A stretch of DNA of 64,000 bases from Xanthomarina spongicola. GTDB lineage: Bacteria > Bacteroidota > Bacteroidia > Flavobacteriales > Flavobacteriaceae. Position 1 is the stretch's first letter. Every line of letters starts with the position of its first letter. The notes under the pieces are model-generated. The model had not been told where the DNA came from. It was given only the letters and a program-made list of their open reading frames with translations, and did not search any database. The DNA lies in NCBI RefSeq assembly GCF_003148645.1, contig NZ_QGGP01000005.1:32751-96750 (forward strand). The letters are read 5' to 3'. The position numbers were made by a program, and so were the translations under genes. Below are positions 36,238-45,232 of this stretch, piece by piece.

Positions 36238-37056
36238 ATGAATCTTAACGAGATCCCTAAAATAAAGCACTCCAATTCTAATAACTTTTTCCTTTTAGCT
36301 GGACCTTGTGCTATTGAAGGTGAAGACATGGCTTTGCGTATCGCTGAAAAAGTAATTACCATAACCAATAAGCTAGAAATTCCTTATATTTTTAAAGGAA
36401 GCTTTAAAAAAGCAAACAGAAGTCGCATTGATAGTTTTACAGGTATTGGAGATGAAAAAGCGCTTAAGATTCTACAGAAAGTATCAAACACCTTTGATGT
36501 TCCTACTGTTACAGATATTCATGAAATTTCTGATGCTGCTATGGCTGCCGAATATGTAGATGTATTACAAATTCCAGCTTTCTTGGTACGTCAAACAGAT
36601 TTAGTAGTAGCTGCTGCTCAAACAGGAAAAGTAGTGAATCTTAAAAAAGGACAATTTATGAGTCCTGAAGCTATGAAACATGCGGTACAAAAAGTAAAAG
36701 ATGCTGGAAACCAAAAGGTATGGATTACAGATAGAGGTACCATGTTTGGCTACCAAGATATGATTGTCGATTTTCGTGGCATTCCAACCATGCGTGAATA
36801 TGCTCCTACTATTCTAGATGTTACGCATTCTTTACAGCAACCAAACCAAAGTATTGGTGTTACAGGTGGCAGACCAGATATGATTGAAACTATAGCTAGA
36901 GCAGGTATAGTGAACAATGTAGATGGTTTATTTATAGAAACTCATTTCGATCCAGCAAATGCAAAAAGTGATGGAGCCAACATGCTACATTTAGATAATT
37001 TGGAAGAATTATTAACCAATCTGGTTGCCATTAGAAAGGTTGTAAACACTTTATAA
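36238..37056 (+). CDS. kdsA: 2-dehydro-3-deoxyphosphooctonate aldolase (KDO-8-phosphate synthase)
   Basis: 272 residues. Family motifs: LLAGPCAIEGED, FKGSFKKANRS, DIHE, QIPAFLVRQTDL, KKGQFMSPE, TDRGTMFGY, DFRGIP, DVTHS and GGRPDM. It condenses phosphoenolpyruvate with arabinose-5-phosphate to give KDO-8-P for lipopolysaccharide inner core, so the organism makes a KDO-containing LPS. The other kds genes are not nearby. It converges with a DUF1801 gene with six bases between stops. Confidence 0.96.
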   Translation: MNLNEIPKIKHSNSNNFFLLAGPCAIEGEDMALRIAEKVITITNKLEIPYIFKGSFKKANRSRIDSFTGIGDEKALKILQKVSNTFDVPTVTDIHEISDAAMAAEYVDVLQIPAFLVRQTDLVVAAAQTGKVVNLKKGQFMSPEAMKHAVQKVKDAGNQKVWITDRGTMFGYQDMIVDFRGIPTMREYAPTILDVTHSLQQPNQSIGVTGGRPDMIETIARAGIVNNVDGLFIETHFDPANAKSDGANMLHLDNLEELLTNLVAIRKVVNTL

Positions 37057-37062
37057 AACAAC

Positions 37063-37425
37063 CTATTTCCAAAAAGATTTGTCTTTGTGCAATTCGACTT
37101 CTTTAAGAATTGCGATAAGGACATCATCATCAACTTCCTCTAAAGTTTTATAGCGAAGCGATTTAACTATTTTCCGGTTTTCACTTACCAAATAACTATC
37201 AAACTTTTTGGATAAATGGGCTGAATGCCAAAAGCCCACATCCACATAATCTTTACTTTGGTTGATATAGCAAATAGGTCTCTTTCCTATATAATAACAT
37301 GGCAATTTCCATTTATATTCTAATTCGGCAACTGGTAAAGTATATTCAATTACAGCTTGTAAATGCATCATGATAGCTCGAAAAGGTTCCGATTGTTTTA
37401 ATATGTACGCTTCTGCTGGTTTCAA
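37063..37425 (-). CDS. DUF1801 family protein
   Basis: 120 residues, small soluble protein. The pattern MHLQAVIEYTLPVAELEYKWKLPCYYIGKRPICYINQ matches DUF1801/YdhG-like domains (frataxin-like fold, function unknown), as does the later VDVGFWHSAHLSK. Single gene, upstream of which lies the shared divergent promoter region carrying a palindrome (37490-37508). Confidence 0.8.
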   Translation of the reverse strand: MKPAEAYILKQSEPFRAIMMHLQAVIEYTLPVAELEYKWKLPCYYIGKRPICYINQSKDYVDVGFWHSAHLSKKFDSYLVSENRKIVKSLRYKTLEEVDDDVLIAILKEVELHKDKSFWK

Positions 37426-37489
37426 ATAATAAAAATTAATAATTTGAAAAATTACAAAAATATAAGCTGATAATTAAAAATAATTTTTT

Positions 37490-37508
37490 TACTTTGTAAT
37501 TCAAAGTA
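37490..37508. promoter_or_regulatory. 19-bp palindromic operator candidate, copy 1
   Basis: TACTTTG-TAATT-CAAAGTA: perfect 7-bp arms with a 5-base spacer, ending eight bases before the ATG at 37516. The left arm also forms a -7-like box, so a bound protein would block transcription. The same arms and spacing occur before creD (38791-38809), on either side of a winged-helix regulator gene. Confidence 0.65.
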
Positions 37509-37515
37509 CTTTAAT

Positions 37516-38124
37516 ATGGAATCAAAAAATTATTTAAATGATATAAGCGAGATTAAACAGATAATGAATAAGTCGTCTCGTTTTATTTCCCTTAGTGGTT
37601 TATCAGGTGTTCTTGCAGGAATATATGCTATAATTGGTGCAGCAATTGCATATTGGTTAGTAATGACATATAGTAATGGAACATTAATGTTAGATGGATA
37701 TATATATAGACTAATTTTGTTAGACTTAGCTTTAATAGCCATTTTTAGTATTATTACTGCTGTTATTTTAACCACAAGAAAAGCTAAAAAACAAGATGAA
37801 AAAATATGGGATGGAACTTCTAAACGCTTAGTCGCTAATTTTTTAATTCCCTTAATAGTTGGTGGTCTTTATATTTTAATAATATTAAATCAACAAAAAT
37901 ATGGACAAACAGGAGCCTTAATGCTTATTTTTTACGGATTGGCATTAATAAATGCATCTAAATATAGTATTGGAAATATTCGTTATCTAGGATTTATTGA
38001 AATAATATTAGGTTTAATATGTGCCTTATTTCCAGGTTATGGCTTTTGGCTGTGGATTTTAGGCTTTGGAATTATGCATATAGTTTATGGAACCTGGATG
38101 CATTTTAAATACGACAAGAACTAA
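37516..38124 (+). CDS. Six-helix membrane protein, first gene of the regulator/CreD group
   Basis: 202 residues. A short soluble N-terminus (about 25 residues, including ISEIKQIMNKSSRFISLSG) is followed by about six helices in pairs. No family recognised with certainty; similar proteins occur next to PadR/MarR-like winged-helix regulators in Bacteroidota. It is followed after eight bases by another membrane-protein gene and then the regulator, so the three probably form an operon controlled by the palindrome just upstream. Confidence 0.75.
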   Translation: MESKNYLNDISEIKQIMNKSSRFISLSGLSGVLAGIYAIIGAAIAYWLVMTYSNGTLMLDGYIYRLILLDLALIAIFSIITAVILTTRKAKKQDEKIWDGTSKRLVANFLIPLIVGGLYILIILNQQKYGQTGALMLIFYGLALINASKYSIGNIRYLGFIEIILGLICALFPGYGFWLWILGFGIMHIVYGTWMHFKYDKN

Positions 38125-38132
38125 TAATTTAA

Positions 38133-38423
38133 ATGATGACACAAAACAAAAGATTAAAAAGCATTTTGCTTTTTGCTACACTAATACTCTTGATTCCATT
38201 AATTGCTATGCAGTTCTCTACAGAAGTTAATTGGAGTGTATTCGATTTTATTATAGCTGGAGTACTTTTATTTGGAACTGGTTTCCTCTTAGAACTTGTT
38301 ATAAGAAAAGTAAAAACAAGACAAAATAGAATCGTATTCTTCTTAATTATTATAGCTTTACTTGTATTAACATGGATAGAACTTGCTGTTGGACTGTTTG
38401 GAACGCCATTGGCTGGAAGTTAA
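38133..38423 (+). CDS. Small three-helix membrane protein
   Basis: 96 residues, helices at about 12-28, 35-55 and 68-88, ending WIELAVGLFGTPLAGS. The pattern suits small uncharacterised membrane proteins of Bacteroidota. Two adjacent ATGs (38133, 38136) are possible starts. It lies between the six-helix protein and the winged-helix regulator, same strand, gaps of 8 and 34 bases, suggesting co-transcription. Confidence 0.75.
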   Translation: MMTQNKRLKSILLFATLILLIPLIAMQFSTEVNWSVFDFIIAGVLLFGTGFLLELVIRKVKTRQNRIVFFLIIIALLVLTWIELAVGLFGTPLAGS

Positions 38424-38457
38424 ATTTTAGATTAAATTCCTTCACAAGGAAATTATT

Positions 38458-38751
38458 ATGAGCATTATAAATAATATTAATAAAGTTTTTGACCACAGAA
38501 TTAGATTAGGCATTATGTCTGTTTTAATGGTTAATGAGTATGCCGATTTTAACACGCTTAAAGATTTGCTTGGTGCTACAGATGGTAATTTAGCAAGCCA
38601 TACTAAGGCACTAGAAAAGGCTGATTATATTACAGTAGAAAAACAGTTTATAGGCAGAAAACCAAATACGCGTTATGCCACTACAAAACTTGGTAAAACT
38701 GCATTTAATAAACATATTGAAGCTCTCGAGAAACTAATAAATAAACAATAA
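38458..38751 (+). CDS. Winged-helix transcriptional regulator
   Basis: 97 residues, essentially one winged-helix domain: NKVFDHRIRLGIMSVLMVNEYADFNTLKDLLGATDGNLASHTKALEKADYITVEKQF, with recognition helix near DGNLASHTKAL and wing near GRKPNTRYATT (HTH_34-like, ArsR/MarR relatives). It is the third gene of the operon headed by the six-helix membrane protein, and precedes creD. It has no visible ligand domain. It is the natural candidate to bind the two palindromes at 37490 and 38791, which would give self-regulation. Confidence 0.88.
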   Translation: MSIINNINKVFDHRIRLGIMSVLMVNEYADFNTLKDLLGATDGNLASHTKALEKADYITVEKQFIGRKPNTRYATTKLGKTAFNKHIEALEKLINKQ

Positions 38752-38790
38752 TATATCAATTAACAAACACTTGCTATTTTTTTATCAATT

Positions 38791-38809
38791 TACTTTGCAT
38801 TTCAAAGTA
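38791..38809. promoter_or_regulatory. 19-bp palindromic operator candidate, copy 2
   Basis: TACTTTG-CATTT-CAAAGTA has the same 7-bp arms as copy 1 and a spacer of the same length but partly different sequence, 19 bases before the creD ATG. The bases after the right arm (CTTTAA) are also shared with copy 1. Confidence 0.65.
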
Positions 38810-38828
38810 CTTTAAAAACAAAAACAAC

Positions 38829-40205
38829 ATGGAAAAATTAGAAAAACAAAACACAAACAAATTTGGACAATGGATTAAAACTTCAATTACTGCTAGGATG
38901 ATTATAGTAGGTTTTTTAATAATTGTATTACTTATACCTCTCTCTTATATAAATAGTTTAATTACAGAAAGATCAATAAGACAGAAAGATGTTGTTACTG
39001 AAATAAATAATAAATGGGGAAACCATGTCATGGTTTATGGTCCAATTTTAAAGTTGCCATATAAAACCTATTTAGAAACTAAGACTTATAACGAAACCAC
39101 AAAAACATATTTAACAGAAACTAAAACTCAAATAAAATACGCATACATTTTTCCTGAAAACCTTACTTCTATTGTAGATGCAAATTCTAAAACACTAAAA
39201 AGAGGTAATTTTGAGTCTGCTGTATTTACAACCAACATGAATTTTAGTGGTCAATTTATTAATCCAAATTTAGAAAAAAAAGGCATTAAAAATGAAGATG
39301 TTGTTTGGGACAGAGCAAAAATTATTATTAAAACAACTAATTTAAAAGGCATTAAAAATGAAATGCTCATCAAAGTAAATAACAAAAGTTATCCTTTTGA
39401 AACCACATTCAACGAGAACACTAATAATTATCTAAATTATTTAGATGAATTGGAGTCAGATTTTTTGGATGAATTAGACTTCACAAATTTAAAAAAAGCT
39501 GAATTTAATTTTAGTATGATTTTTAATGGTAGTGAAGACATTCAAATAATTCCAATTGGTAAAACCACCACTTTACAAATGACCTCCAATTGGGCAGACC
39601 CAAGCTTTATTGGGAATTTTTTACCTAACGACGAAACCAAGGAAATAACAAAAAATGGGTTTAAAGCAGATTGGAAAATAATTCATATAAACAGAGCCTT
39701 TTCTCAACAATATATCGATAGAATTCCAAATTTAAATGAGTTTGCATTTGGCACAAAATTTATGGTTATGGTAGATGAATATCAAAAAAGTGAACGATCA
39801 GCAAAATATGGTTTTCTAGTAATTGGGCTTACATTTTTAGTGTTTTTTTTAATCCAAACCATGAGCAAAATTAATATTCATTCGTTTCAATATTTAATGA
39901 TTGGACTGGCACTTATCATGTTCTACACTTTATTAGTTTCAATATCTGAACATAGTAATTTTTTAAAAGCCTATTTAGTTGCTAGTATATCAGTTATTAT
40001 ACTAATTACATTATATGCTAAATCCATATTAAAAACATTTAAATTTCCATTATTTATTGGTATATCTTTAACGTCATTATATACTTTTATTTATGTAATA
40101 ATTCAATTAGAAAATTATGCACTCTTAGTTGGAAGTATTGGTATATTTCTAATATTAGCAATCGTTATGTTTGTTTCAAGAAAAATTGACTGGAATAATG
40201 GATAA
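38829..40205 (+). CDS. creD: CreD-family inner membrane protein
   Basis: 458 residues, close to E. coli CreD (about 450). One helix at about 24-42, a large extracytoplasmic domain with VYGPILKLPY and NFSGQF motifs typical of CreD, then five or six helices from about 325 to the C-terminus. In enterobacteria CreD belongs to the CreBC regulon and affects envelope integrity and beta-lactam tolerance; here no CreBC system is near and control is more likely by the winged-helix protein. A strong terminator follows. Confidence 0.9.
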   Translation: MEKLEKQNTNKFGQWIKTSITARMIIVGFLIIVLLIPLSYINSLITERSIRQKDVVTEINNKWGNHVMVYGPILKLPYKTYLETKTYNETTKTYLTETKTQIKYAYIFPENLTSIVDANSKTLKRGNFESAVFTTNMNFSGQFINPNLEKKGIKNEDVVWDRAKIIIKTTNLKGIKNEMLIKVNNKSYPFETTFNENTNNYLNYLDELESDFLDELDFTNLKKAEFNFSMIFNGSEDIQIIPIGKTTTLQMTSNWADPSFIGNFLPNDETKEITKNGFKADWKIIHINRAFSQQYIDRIPNLNEFAFGTKFMVMVDEYQKSERSAKYGFLVIGLTFLVFFLIQTMSKINIHSFQYLMIGLALIMFYTLLVSISEHSNFLKAYLVASISVIILITLYAKSILKTFKFPLFIGISLTSLYTFIYVIIQLENYALLVGSIGIFLILAIVMFVSRKIDWNNG

Positions 40206-40209
40206 ATAA

Positions 40210-40260
40210 AAAAGTAACTTCAATCTTCATAACATTGTATAGAATATTGAAGTTACTTTT
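40210..40260 (+). terminator. Terminator after creD
   Basis: AAAAGTAACTTCAAT (40210-40224) pairs perfectly with ATTGAAGTTACTTTT (40246-40260), a 15-bp stem around a 21-base loop, ending in T. Confidence 0.75.
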
Positions 40261-40277
40261 AAATTAAATAACATTAA

Positions 40278-40652
40278 ATGGAATCGAAATTTAATAAGAC
40301 ATACTTTCTAGTCTTTATAACACTTTTATTTACAGAGATACTCATTGTAAAATATTTTAAGACAGGCTTTATAAGGCACACTTTAGGAGATTTTCTAGTG
40401 GTCATTCTTTTATATTCTTTTATTAAAAGTTTTCTTATTATAAAACCAATTCAAGTAGCAATTTGTGTCTTATTAATTGCTTTTCTAGTCGAGTTTTTAC
40501 AACTTTTAAACTTACTGGAAGCACTAAATCTTCAAAACAATACTATGGCTAAACTTGTTTTAGGCAACACATTTCAAATTACAGATCTTTTAGCTTATAC
40601 TTTAGGAATTATTTCTATTCTAACTATAGAATACAAACTGAAACGATTCTAA
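40278..40652 (+). CDS. DUF2809 family membrane protein
   Basis: 124 residues with four helices and the DUF2809-like features TGFIRHTLGDFLVVILLYSF and LVEFLQLLNL...GNTFQITDLLAYTLGI. The family is of unknown function, resembling VanZ-type membrane proteins in size and topology. It starts 17 bases after the creD terminator. Confidence 0.82.
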   Translation: MESKFNKTYFLVFITLLFTEILIVKYFKTGFIRHTLGDFLVVILLYSFIKSFLIIKPIQVAICVLLIAFLVEFLQLLNLLEALNLQNNTMAKLVLGNTFQITDLLAYTLGIISILTIEYKLKRF

Positions 40653-40785
40653 TTAAAAGTAACTATCTTCATCTTTACAATTTATAATACTTCAAATTTA
40701 AATTTAATTAGTAAATTACTATTCTTTTAGAATTATCAGCCTCAAATTACCATTAACAACCTAAATAATAAACCAACCATTATTT

Positions 40786-41574
40786 ATGCTGAAATTCTTT
40801 CGTCGTATTAGACAAAATCTTCTTATACAGAATAAAACATCCAAATATTTTAAATACGCCATTGGCGAAATTATACTTGTCATGGTTGGTATTCTTCTTG
40901 CCCTCCAAGTAAATAACTGGAACGAACAACGAAAAGAACAAAAAAAAGAAGCCGTATATTTAGAACGGTTGCAAGAAAATATTGCGACAGACTTAATACA
41001 ACTGGACCTAAATATTGAATTTTACACACAAGTTTTTGAATATGGAAGTTTGGCTCTTTCCTATGCAGAAGGAGATAATGTAAAACCTAAGAACAACTGG
41101 GAAGTCCTAGTTTCCTTTTTTCATGCCAGTCAAATTTGGCCTTTTATACCTATAACATCAACCTATGAAGAATTAAAAAGCTCCGGCGAACTCTCGCTTA
41201 TTCAAAGCGTAAAATTAAGAAATAGTCTCTCCTATTATCATGGAGGTGGACTTCAAAGATACAGCCACACGGTTGGGATTCAACCTCCTTATCGTAAAAT
41301 GGTACGCGGACTCATTCCTGCAAAAATTCAAAACTATATGTGGGATAATTGTCATGTTACTGATAAAGTTGTGCAAATTCTTAAAGATTGCGAGCCCTAT
41401 ATTGATGAATTAGAAAGTAAACTCATTCTAGACAATTTAACAAGCAACACTGTATTATTAGAAGAGCTTCGGTTTTATATGTCTGGAATTAAAGTGGGAT
41501 TAAACACCATAGTAGAGCAACGTAAGTTGTGCCAGCTTATGCTTGATGAAATTAATAAAATTCAAAATAACTAA
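40786..41574 (+). CDS. DUF6090 family protein, tandem copy 1
   Basis: 262 residues. The N-terminus follows the family plan: a basic amphipathic start (KFFRRIRQNLL), a conserved SKYFKYAIGEI, one membrane helix (about 29-47), then VNNWNEQRK and a long helical extracytoplasmic domain. The family is common in Flavobacteriia and has no known function. The 130 bases upstream hold no other gene. This copy differs most from the others in its C-terminal half, having Cys residues (NCHV, DCEP, LCQL) absent there. Confidence 0.85.
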   Translation: MLKFFRRIRQNLLIQNKTSKYFKYAIGEIILVMVGILLALQVNNWNEQRKEQKKEAVYLERLQENIATDLIQLDLNIEFYTQVFEYGSLALSYAEGDNVKPKNNWEVLVSFFHASQIWPFIPITSTYEELKSSGELSLIQSVKLRNSLSYYHGGGLQRYSHTVGIQPPYRKMVRGLIPAKIQNYMWDNCHVTDKVVQILKDCEPYIDELESKLILDNLTSNTVLLEELRFYMSGIKVGLNTIVEQRKLCQLMLDEINKIQNN

Positions 41575-41583
41575 TTCCTTTAC

Positions 41584-42360
41584 ATGATTAAATTCTTCAG
41601 AAAAATCCGTCAAAACCTTATTATGGAAAATAAAACATCCAAATACATTAAATATGCCATAGGTGAAATTGTTTTAGTAATGATTGGTATTTTACTAGCA
41701 TTACAAGTAAATAACTGGAACGAGCAACGTAAATTAAATAACGAAGAACAACATCTTTTAGAGGATCTGCATTCTGAATTTAATGTAAACCTTGAAAACT
41801 TAAAAACTAATATGCTGATAAACCAAAATAATCAAAAAGCAACGATTGATTTACTGGATATGATTCAGCAAAAAGAGATGAAAGAAAACACAAATAAATT
41901 AGATAGTCTTTTTATGGTTATTTTTTCTTACGGTTCCTTTAACACAACATCTGGAGTTTTAAATGAAATTATTAACTCTGGAAAATTACGCGTTATTAAA
42001 GATGCTACACTTAGAAATAACCTTACGCAATGGGCTGGAAAAATCGATAACATAGAAGAAGATATCATAATAAGAAGAGATCAAATGAATTTTCAATTAC
42101 AACCCTTTTTTTCAAAATATGCACCAATAAGAAATGGTAATAAATACATGTCGTTTGCTAGTTGGTCTGATAAGTATGAAGCTAAAAAAATGGAGGATTC
42201 AAATTTCGGATATGATATTGAAGCATTAGAAAGTCGTGAATTTGAAGGCCATCTTTATAAGTATTTATTAGATCAAGATTTTGTAATCATGAACGATATT
42301 GAATTACATGGTTTTATTGAACTCATACTTAAACAGATTAATCAAAATCTAGCAAAATGA
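41584..42360 (+). CDS. DUF6090 family protein, tandem copy 2
   Basis: 258 residues, same plan as its neighbours: KFFRKIRQNLI, SKYIKYAIGEIVLVMIGILL, VNNWNEQRK. The extracytoplasmic domain is closest to copy 3: both share SSGNL/NSGKL, ELIRD/RVIKD, LRxxLxQWxG and DIIIRRDxxxxxxxP. It starts nine bases after copy 1 and its stop overlaps the start of copy 3 by four bases, so all three are one operon. Confidence 0.85.
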   Translation: MIKFFRKIRQNLIMENKTSKYIKYAIGEIVLVMIGILLALQVNNWNEQRKLNNEEQHLLEDLHSEFNVNLENLKTNMLINQNNQKATIDLLDMIQQKEMKENTNKLDSLFMVIFSYGSFNTTSGVLNEIINSGKLRVIKDATLRNNLTQWAGKIDNIEEDIIIRRDQMNFQLQPFFSKYAPIRNGNKYMSFASWSDKYEAKKMEDSNFGYDIEALESREFEGHLYKYLLDQDFVIMNDIELHGFIELILKQINQNLAK

Positions 42361-43130
42361 TAAAATTCTTCCGAAAAATTAGATACGATCTCATGAATCA
42401 AAATAAAACAACCAAGTACTTTAAATACGCCATTGGCGAAATTGTGCTTGTGGTTATTGGTATTTTAATTGCATTACAAATTAACAACTGGAATGAAAAC
42501 CGGAAAGATATTGCAAAAGAGCAACAAATTTTATTAAGTCTTCAAGAAGAATTTAAACAAAACATTAAAGAACTAGAATTCGACCATCAAATAAATCTAG
42601 GCTCTATAAATGCCATAAAAACACTTTTAAATTTTGATGAAAATACAGACTTTGAAACGCGAACCATAGATAGCTTGATCGGTCAAGCTTATAATTTCGC
42701 TACGTTTGATGCTAGATTAGGTGTTATTAATGACCTTAGTTCTTCTGGAAATCTTGAGCTTATTAGGGATTCCAAATTACGATATGTATTGAATCAATGG
42801 ACAGGTGAATTAAATGATTACAAAGAGGATATTATTATTAGAAGAGACTATTGGATTCATAATATGCCACATTTAGTAAATAAATTGTTACCTGCAAGAA
42901 ATCAAGATGCTTTTATGAATCGGGAAGACTATGTAAGGGATATTCTAATTAAACCTATTCAGGTGCCAAAATCTAATTATATAAAGTTTTTGTCGAGTCT
43001 TGAAATCGATAGCTTTTTATTTGATTATTATATGAATCAATCTTACGTTACAACAAATGAAGAAACTATCATGAAATTTTTAAAAAGCACTTTAGAGTTA
43101 ATTGAAAGTAATATTAATCAGAATAAATAA
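42357..43130 (+). CDS. DUF6090 family protein, tandem copy 3
   Basis: 257 residues: KFFRKIRYDLM, TKYFKYAIGEIVLVVIGILI, INNWNENRK, then a helical domain closest to copy 2. At the DNA level it shares a stretch with copy 1 around the helix (TTTAAATACGCCATTGGCGA in both). It is the last gene of the tandem and converges with a short-chain dehydrogenase gene, six bases between stops. Confidence 0.85.
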   Translation: MIKFFRKIRYDLMNQNKTTKYFKYAIGEIVLVVIGILIALQINNWNENRKDIAKEQQILLSLQEEFKQNIKELEFDHQINLGSINAIKTLLNFDENTDFETRTIDSLIGQAYNFATFDARLGVINDLSSSGNLELIRDSKLRYVLNQWTGELNDYKEDIIIRRDYWIHNMPHLVNKLLPARNQDAFMNREDYVRDILIKPIQVPKSNYIKFLSSLEIDSFLFDYYMNQSYVTTNEETIMKFLKSTLELIESNINQNK

Positions 43131-43136
43131 ACCCTC

Positions 43137-43919
43137 TTATTCTTCCCTATTCTTTTCCTGAATTTTTCTAACAATATTTGCTGCAGAATTTCTAGGAATA
43201 AATCTTGGTAGTGTTGCTAAAATCTTATTAAAGCCTCCAGGAATAGCATAAACTTTTCCTTTATTCATAGCTTTATACCCATAAGCTGCCACATCTTTAG
43301 CACTTGCCATATTAAAGGAGATTTTATTTTCAGAAGAATCGTTAGCTACAACCTTTTGAAACGATGTTTTTGTAGGTCCTGGACACAATGCAGTAACTGT
43401 AACTCCTGTTCCTTTAAGTTCATTAGCAATGGCTTCAGAGAAAGACAAGATATAACCTTTTGTTGCATAATAAAGTGACATCATTGGTCCAGGTTGAAAA
43501 GCAGCTAAAGAAGATAAATTTAAAATTCTACCAGAACCTCTTTTTACCATTTCTTCAACAATTAGCTTTGTTAAATGTGTTGTGGTTATAATATGAAGGT
43601 TTAGCATTTGTGCTTGTCTGTTCCAATCAACCTCATGGAAAGCACCAAAAACACCAAAGCCAGCATTATTGACTAATACATCAATCTGTGTATTTCCTAT
43701 TTCAGCCATAATATCTTCAGAAATATTAATCTGACTTAAATCTTTAGCTGAAATTTGAACATTCACTGAATAATTGGTTTCAATTTCTTGTTTTGCTTCC
43801 TTGAGTTTTTCGGCATCAATATCTATTAAAACCAGATTATATTCATCTTTAGCCAACAAAAGTGCTAACTCAAATCCCAATCCCGAAGCACCTCCTGTAA
43901 CTAAAGCAGTTTTATTCAT
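43137..43919 (-). CDS. Short-chain dehydrogenase/reductase
   Basis: 260 residues, classical SDR. The cofactor motif is TGGASGLGFELA (7-18), then NNAGFGVFG, the catalytic Ser in LNLSSLAAF, and YYATKGY (Tyr and Lys of YxxxK). It belongs to the DltE/YqjQ-like group; an oxidoreductase of unknown substrate. It lies 16 bases after the saccharopine-dehydrogenase-like gene on the same strand, so the two may be co-transcribed. Confidence 0.9.
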   Translation of the reverse strand: MNKTALVTGGASGLGFELALLLAKDEYNLVLIDIDAEKLKEAKQEIETNYSVNVQISAKDLSQINISEDIMAEIGNTQIDVLVNNAGFGVFGAFHEVDWNRQAQMLNLHIITTTHLTKLIVEEMVKRGSGRILNLSSLAAFQPGPMMSLYYATKGYILSFSEAIANELKGTGVTVTALCPGPTKTSFQKVVANDSSENKISFNMASAKDVAAYGYKAMNKGKVYAIPGGFNKILATLPRFIPRNSAANIVRKIQEKNREE

Positions 43920-43935
43920 ATTAATTTATTTGAAA

Positions 43936-45138
43936 TTAATTTCCATCCACATAATCCTGTAAATACGAAAATCTTTCTGTAAGCTTTCCGTTTTCAGTAA
44001 TTCTTGCTCGTTTTAGAATGCCACGTTCATCGTTATTGAAAAAAGCTGGAATCACGTTTTCTAAAAACATGACGCCAAAACCTTCACTTGCATCTTTAGG
44101 TAATTCGCAAGGTAAATTATCTACTGCCATTACTGCAATAGCTCCTTTTTGATTATAAGCAACTTCTTTTTCGGTTTTAGCATCATAGCCATAAAACGGA
44201 TCTGCAATGGTTGAAGCTCTTATAGTTGAAGCCACAGGACCATCGACATCGCAAGAAATATCTGCTACCATATTGATGTTAAAATCTGGATGTTTGGCAT
44301 CTTCTCTAGTAAATAAATAAGGTGCATTATTTCCATAAAAATGTCCTGCTATAAAAAAGTCGGTTTCTTTGGCATAAGGCATGAAATTACTTTCGTAACC
44401 TGTTGGATCTTTATAGAATTCCCATTTTTCTCCAACTTTACCATCTTTGCGCTTATTATATTCCATAACATCTGTCATACAATAAACAGGTTCAGTAAAT
44501 TTTGAAGTAAGATATAATGCATCACTAACTTCTTTAATTTTAAGATGGTCTAATATTTCTTTGGCACCTTTTGCTACTTTACCAGTTCCTGACAATAATA
44601 TTTTAATATTAGGAAGAGTAATTTTATCTAATTCTGCCTTAACTGCATCTAGATCTACTAACGTCTCTACTTTAGGTAGGTTAAATAATCCATCTCTTAA
44701 TCCTAAAGCTCTAAATCCATTATAAGCTCCAACCAAACCAGCATATCGACCAAAGCCAATTAGTCTAGCTCCACTTTTTTTAACAATGGTTTCATGATCG
44801 TACATCTCGATGTTTTTTTCAAGCATGGCTTGAAGCAGTTTCCTATTGTAAGGCTGTTTTTTTATCGTGTGAGAAAAATAAAAATATTTTTTATTTGGTA
44901 TTAAATGCTCCACAGGAACTTCTTTTACTCCCAACATGACATCGCAATCTGACACATCATCAGTAACTTTAAATCCTAATGCTTTATATGCTTCATCTGG
45001 AAACACACGTACATTACTAGACTCAACAATAAACTCTGCTTCTGGGAACATTGTTCTCGCTTCTGCAAGTTTTTCTGGTGAAAAAACCACTCGTCTGTCT
45101 GGTGGACTTTTTCGTTCTTTTATAATGGCAAATTTCAT
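43936..45138 (-). CDS. Saccharopine dehydrogenase (LYS1)-like / alanine dehydrogenase N-domain oxidoreductase
   Basis: About 400 residues. The start at 45138 (MKFAIIKERKSPPDRRV) is where family members begin; sixteen upstream codons are not conserved. The N-terminal AlaDh/PNT-type domain has KEVPVEHL and YFYFSHTIKKQ, followed by GFGRYAGLVGAYNGFRALG, a nucleotide-binding LLSGTGKVAKGAKEIL and the late motifs ADISCDVDGPV and VDNLPCELPKDAS. These agree with lysine-forming saccharopine dehydrogenases or lysine-ketoglutarate reductase domains. No other lysine-pathway gene is near, so the exact reaction is open. Confidence 0.8.
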   Translation of the reverse strand: MKFAIIKERKSPPDRRVVFSPEKLAEARTMFPEAEFIVESSNVRVFPDEAYKALGFKVTDDVSDCDVMLGVKEVPVEHLIPNKKYFYFSHTIKKQPYNRKLLQAMLEKNIEMYDHETIVKKSGARLIGFGRYAGLVGAYNGFRALGLRDGLFNLPKVETLVDLDAVKAELDKITLPNIKILLSGTGKVAKGAKEILDHLKIKEVSDALYLTSKFTEPVYCMTDVMEYNKRKDGKVGEKWEFYKDPTGYESNFMPYAKETDFFIAGHFYGNNAPYLFTREDAKHPDFNINMVADISCDVDGPVASTIRASTIADPFYGYDAKTEKEVAYNQKGAIAVMAVDNLPCELPKDASEGFGVMFLENVIPAFFNNDERGILKRARITENGKLTERFSYLQDYVDGN

Positions 45139-45180
45139 ATTTAAGAAATTGGAATAATTTTTGCACGAAAATAAGTGGAA

Positions 45181-45213
45181 TTGCAAGGTTTACCAAACTT
45201 TTTGATAACTTTG
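45181..45213 (+). promoter_or_regulatory. Promoter of ssrA
   Basis: TAACTTTG (45206-45213) matches the -7 consensus exactly, with TTG at 45181-45183 as -33 element, 22 bases apart. Transcription would begin about 13 bases before the mature RNA. Confidence 0.7.
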
Positions 45214-45232
45214 CATTCGTTAATTAAAACTT

